Assembly: GCA_007026445.1 (NCBI GenBank)
Contig: VDMD01000031.1
Location: 298,554 to 362,553, forward strand
DNA: 64,000 nucleotides
From: Schizophyllum amplum
Taxonomy: Eukaryota > Basidiomycota > Agaricomycetes > Agaricales > Schizophyllaceae
Direction: 5' to 3'
In this document: in pieces, positions 60,818 to 64,000 of the stretch
Position numbering within the stretch: position 1 is the first letter of the stretch
How the letters are laid out: every line of letters begins with the position of its first letter
Position numbers and translations under genes: made by a program
The notes under the pieces: generated by a model
The model's input: only the letters and a program-made list of their open reading frames with translations
Database searches by the model: none
Told to the model about the DNA's origin: nothing

Positions 60818-62672
60818 CTACCACCCGAAGACCTCCTCGTGGATCTCGATGCCGCCGATCTGGTCGCGGCGCTCCGGGTCGATCCAGCTGACGGCCTTCT
60901 GCACGTCGTCCGCGAGCGCGACGGGGCCGCAGACGCCGACGAGCATCCCGCAGAGCGCGTCCTCGTCCTTGTAACCGCGGCCGAGGCTCGCGGTCCGGCT
61001 GATCGTCGCGTCGAGCACCTTCAGCGTGCGCGGGCGGCCAGCGCTCAGCACGATGTTGGGCGGGAGCGCGTGCCTGTCGAAGGGCAGCTTGCCGTTGCTG
61101 GACACCCGCGTGTAGTGCACGGAGATCGTCACCTGCGTGCTCTCCGACATCTGGACGAGGGCCGTGAGCTGCGGGAGCAGCGGTGCGAGGGATGCTGAGT
61201 GAAACATTAGTATCCATGGCGGATAAGGGGAGCGAGGAACGTACAAGCATCCTGGATGATCCAGATGAGCTCGATAACCTTGACGCGGCTCTTGCGCTCT
61301 TGGTCGCGCTGGAGGATGTCCTGGATCGAAGCGAGGCCGAAGGTGATGCCGCTGCCACCGCAGACGAAGACGCCCGCCGAGTAGCTGTGGAAGATGGCAT
61401 CTCCCGGGCCGCCGTACGGGCCCTCAAGCATCACCTTGACCTGGCGGTCCGTGCCCGCGTCGTAGTAGCCGCCGCTCTTCGCCATCTCGAACAGGCGCGT
61501 CGTCCAGGTGCCCGACTTCTTGATGAGAAGCACGAGACCGTCCTGGGTGTTCGGTGCGCTCGCGATGGTGAAGGGGTGCACCTCGCTCCAGCCGAGCACA
61601 CCCATGCCGCCAGCGAGGACGCGGACGCGCATGTGCTGGCCCGCGCGCCAGCCGGTATTGATCTGCGGGACCTCCACGCGCACGATCCCAAGCTCGGGGA
61701 GCGCGCGGATCGTGACATTGTGGAAGCGCGTCTTGATCAGGCGGTAGAGGTGGTCGAAGCCGTAGATGACGCAGATCGCGATGATGTACGGCAAGAACTC
61801 GGGCTTGTGCATGTACGTGGCGGGAAGGAGTACGATAAAGGCAGTGATGTGCGACCAAAGAAAGATCGTGTACCAGTTCTTGCGCCAGTAGTCGGTGGAC
61901 AGGAAGAACAGGATGTCCATGCAGGCCGTGGCAACGAAGCCCCACTGGATGAAGGGCTTCTGGACGCTCGCGGAGAAGGTGCCAGCGATCATCCATTTAT
62001 AGACTGCATCCAGTTGAGTAAGGGGGATATGGCTTCTTCGAGGACAACGCACCATAGCCCAACGTGTGGACGTTGGCGGCAAGGACCACCAAGCGACCAA
62101 CGAAACGATGGATGAAGGGAGCGAGGGGGGGAGTGAGGGGGGAGCGAGGGGGGAGTGAGGGGGAGCGAGGGGGGAGTTGCTGGGGGAGTTGCTGGGGGAG
62201 CGAGGGGGGAGTTGAGGGGGGAGCGAGGGGGGGGAGTTGCGGGGGGAGCGAGGGGGGAGCGAGAGAGGGAGAGTTGCGGGGTCCGGCGAGGGCGCGAGGG
62301 GGATGTGGCGCGGGGGGAGCGAGGGAGGGGGGAGTTGCGAGGCCCGGCGAGGGCGCGGGGGCAGTGCATACACGCACTCCCCCCGCACCTGTGCGCGCTA
62401 CGCGTTCGCGGGCGCGTCAAAATCCGAGTTCCCGCGAGTGGGAGGAGTGCATGAGAGCGCATGCAACGTCCGCGCTGGGAATCCATTAGCATAAAGGTAT
62501 GTGGGAGGGGAAAGACCGCGTACCTGGATCACTAGATTGAGGAGAGAGGTAAAGACGTGCGTCCGCGCCTGCGAGTGTCCGCGCGACAGACAGCGCAGTT
62601 CGCGTGCTAAGTGAATACCGAGTCAAGGCGCTGGCACGTCGGCGCGTTCGTGAGGGTCGCAGCAGCAGACAT
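60818..62672 (-). CDS. Ferric reductase-like NADPH oxidoreductase, copy B (N-terminus unclear)
   Basis: Same structure as copy A: stop TAG at 60818, intron near 61.2 kb, possible start ATG 62672. In the main exon I see only two substitutions relative to copy A, both synonymous (the Asn codon of INTGW and the Ala codon of MIAGTF); a few more lie in the intron. His pairs, FAD and NADPH motifs are intact. The polypurine tract differs from copy A by small indels (for example one lost G near 62160 and one gained near 62227), so frames running through it differ between copies while the downstream protein does not. This again argues that translation does not pass through the tract. Confidence 0.78.
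62120..62350 (+). repeat. Polypurine tract, copy B
   Basis: Counterpart of 51530-51760 with small length differences in the G-runs. Confidence 0.85.
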
Positions 62673-63470
62673 GATGAAGGGGAGACGTAAGGAGTAGAAA
62701 TGAATGAACCCGAGGAAGATAAGCGTCGGGAAACGCGCAGAAAGCAGCCGGAGGATCGCGAAACACTACAAAGATGAAGGTCAAAAGGAAAGAAAGGTTC
62801 CCTTCGTGAATCGTGACCGTTCCTTACAAGTTGGAAGACGGGCAGCAGCCGATGAGATTCGAGTGCGAATTGAACTTGGCTTTTTCGTTCTTTCCATGAC
62901 GCCGCCGTCTCTGCCGGAAGGTGCCTTACACGCTGCTCGCGAGGTTCGAATGGGAGACGGCTGCCCCGTGCTTCGCTGCCAGAGGGCCGATGCCCTGCCA
63001 GTGCTATTGTTTATTGTCGCCCGATCAGTCTGCCGATCGACGTCATCACTTGTGATCACTGTGATTACGATTCAGAATCACTGTGATGTCGCGTCCCGGC
63101 TCCCTTTGTTCTTGCGTTCGTCTCCGAGTCCCTGTCTTGGCAACTCGCTTTCCACGGCAGAGTTCACTTGCATGCACCAACCTCGCTCGATTTCCGCCAT
63201 TCCACCACCATTCAAAAGCCCCAATTCCCTGCACGCCGCACATTGCTCTTATTTCGCCCTATCTACCCTCTACCGCCCCCCAGCGCCCTTTGATGCCTCT
63301 CGGCAATTCCCGGTTATCTCCGGTACGAGTCGCAAGGGCGACTCACCCTACGTCTCTCTGCTCAGCACTCATCATCACTCTCTCCCCTCCCCTTCCTCCT
63401 CCTCTTTCCTCCCCCCCCTTTCCTCCCCTTGCGCGTGTGGTTTGCGCGAGGGGAGGAAAGGGGAAGGAGG

Positions 63471-63984
63471 ATGTCAGTACGCACCACGTACTACTTACCG
63501 TACCTCGAGTGTGTTCACGCGCACCGCGCGGAGCTCTCGCCGATTGGGGAGCCGAAATTCGCGGCAATGGTAAGCTTGTATTCAATACACGGGCTGCATT
63601 CACGTACCGTCTCTGCCCATCCTGATCCCCGTTGCAGCTCGCTGCACGTCAGAGGTAAGTGTCTGATCGCTGTAGGGTGCTGACTGCACGCACCATGACC
63701 ACCCCGCCTTCACAGCTAGGTACCTGTCCGCCCGCCTGCCTGTCTGTCTGCCTCCGTGTACTGGTGCGCTGCACTGCATTTCTTCGATCCGAGTCTGTCT
63801 TGGACTGTTTGCTGACAAGTACCTCAGGACGCCGCGAGCAGGAGACAGAGATGGCAGGAAGCAAGACGAGAATGCAGTGATCCCACGCCTCCCGGACCCT
63901 GATCCCGAACCCATCACTTACGCAAACACGGACCAACACGAGGCCGCGTTGTCATTGACATTTGTAATCGAGCGGGACAGGGTC
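63471..63984 (+). CDS. Possible small multi-exon gene inside duplicated block, copy B
   Basis: Same start (ATG 63471), same 17-nt exon and same terminal frame as in copy A, with no differences noticed in these exons. Because the whole block is nearly identical, the copy adds no independent support for coding. Confidence 0.28.
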
Positions 63985-64000
63985 TGAACGTTTGAACTCG

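Larger units (their letters stand above)
60472..64000. repeat. Duplicated block, copy B (runs off the window)
   Basis: Direct copy of 49861-53409. The last bases of the window correspond to 53409 in copy A, so the right border is not reached. Confidence 0.9.

Overview
The window is nuclear DNA of a filamentous basidiomycete. Coding regions are GC-rich and split by many 45-60 bp introns (GTRNGY donors, CTRAY-like branch points, YAG acceptors). Gene content fits Agaricomycetes: a fused AROM protein, a Cpl1-type secreted protein, a copper-fist factor and OLE1 with a fused cytochrome b5. A polypore-like fungus is likely, but the order is inference. I see no rRNA, tRNA, CRISPR or intact transposon.

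Layout. 0.2-11 kb (minus): AROM (ARO1), then a leucine-rich PPP1R37-like phosphatase-1 regulator. 12.4-14.8 kb (plus): type II mitochondrial NADH dehydrogenase. 15.4-21.1 kb (minus): an unknown 368-aa protein, a secreted CPL1-like protein with an internal duplication, and Mediator subunit 8. 21.4-27.3 kb (plus): a mitochondrial two-HMG-box protein divergent from MED8, an FAD oxidoreductase and a zinc-finger protein. 27.6-32.7 kb (minus): delta-9 desaturase, the small subunit of serine palmitoyltransferase, and a conserved-looking unknown. 33-39 kb is gene-poor and repetitive: a degenerate GAGCTTCCC satellite of about 2.4 kb flanked by inverted copies of a short element, then a TTCGATCC repeat mosaic and CCGTACCCGCACC hairpins.

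39.2-49.6 kb (plus) returns to genes: ribose-5-phosphate isomerase, aconitase, copper-fist regulator, alanine aminotransferase. 49.9-64 kb is dominated by two nearly identical direct copies (at least 3.5 kb, start-to-start offset about 10.59 kb) of a block carrying a ferric reductase gene, whose 5' part runs into a polypurine/polypyrimidine repeat. Between the copies is a transcription-unit-like region that runs into the most unusual structure here: about 16 tandem copies of a ~161-bp cassette, each keeping a splice donor and usually a branch point and acceptor, i.e. an amplified mini-exon plus intron.

Functional links: AROM and ribose-5-phosphate isomerase serve aromatic and pentose metabolism; the desaturase and the serine palmitoyltransferase activator lie side by side in lipid synthesis; aconitase, copper-fist factor and two ferric reductases give 41-62 kb a metal-homeostasis flavour, though co-regulation is only inferred. 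Gene spans run from start to stop codon including introns; exon limits are stated where I could close the reading frame by hand.
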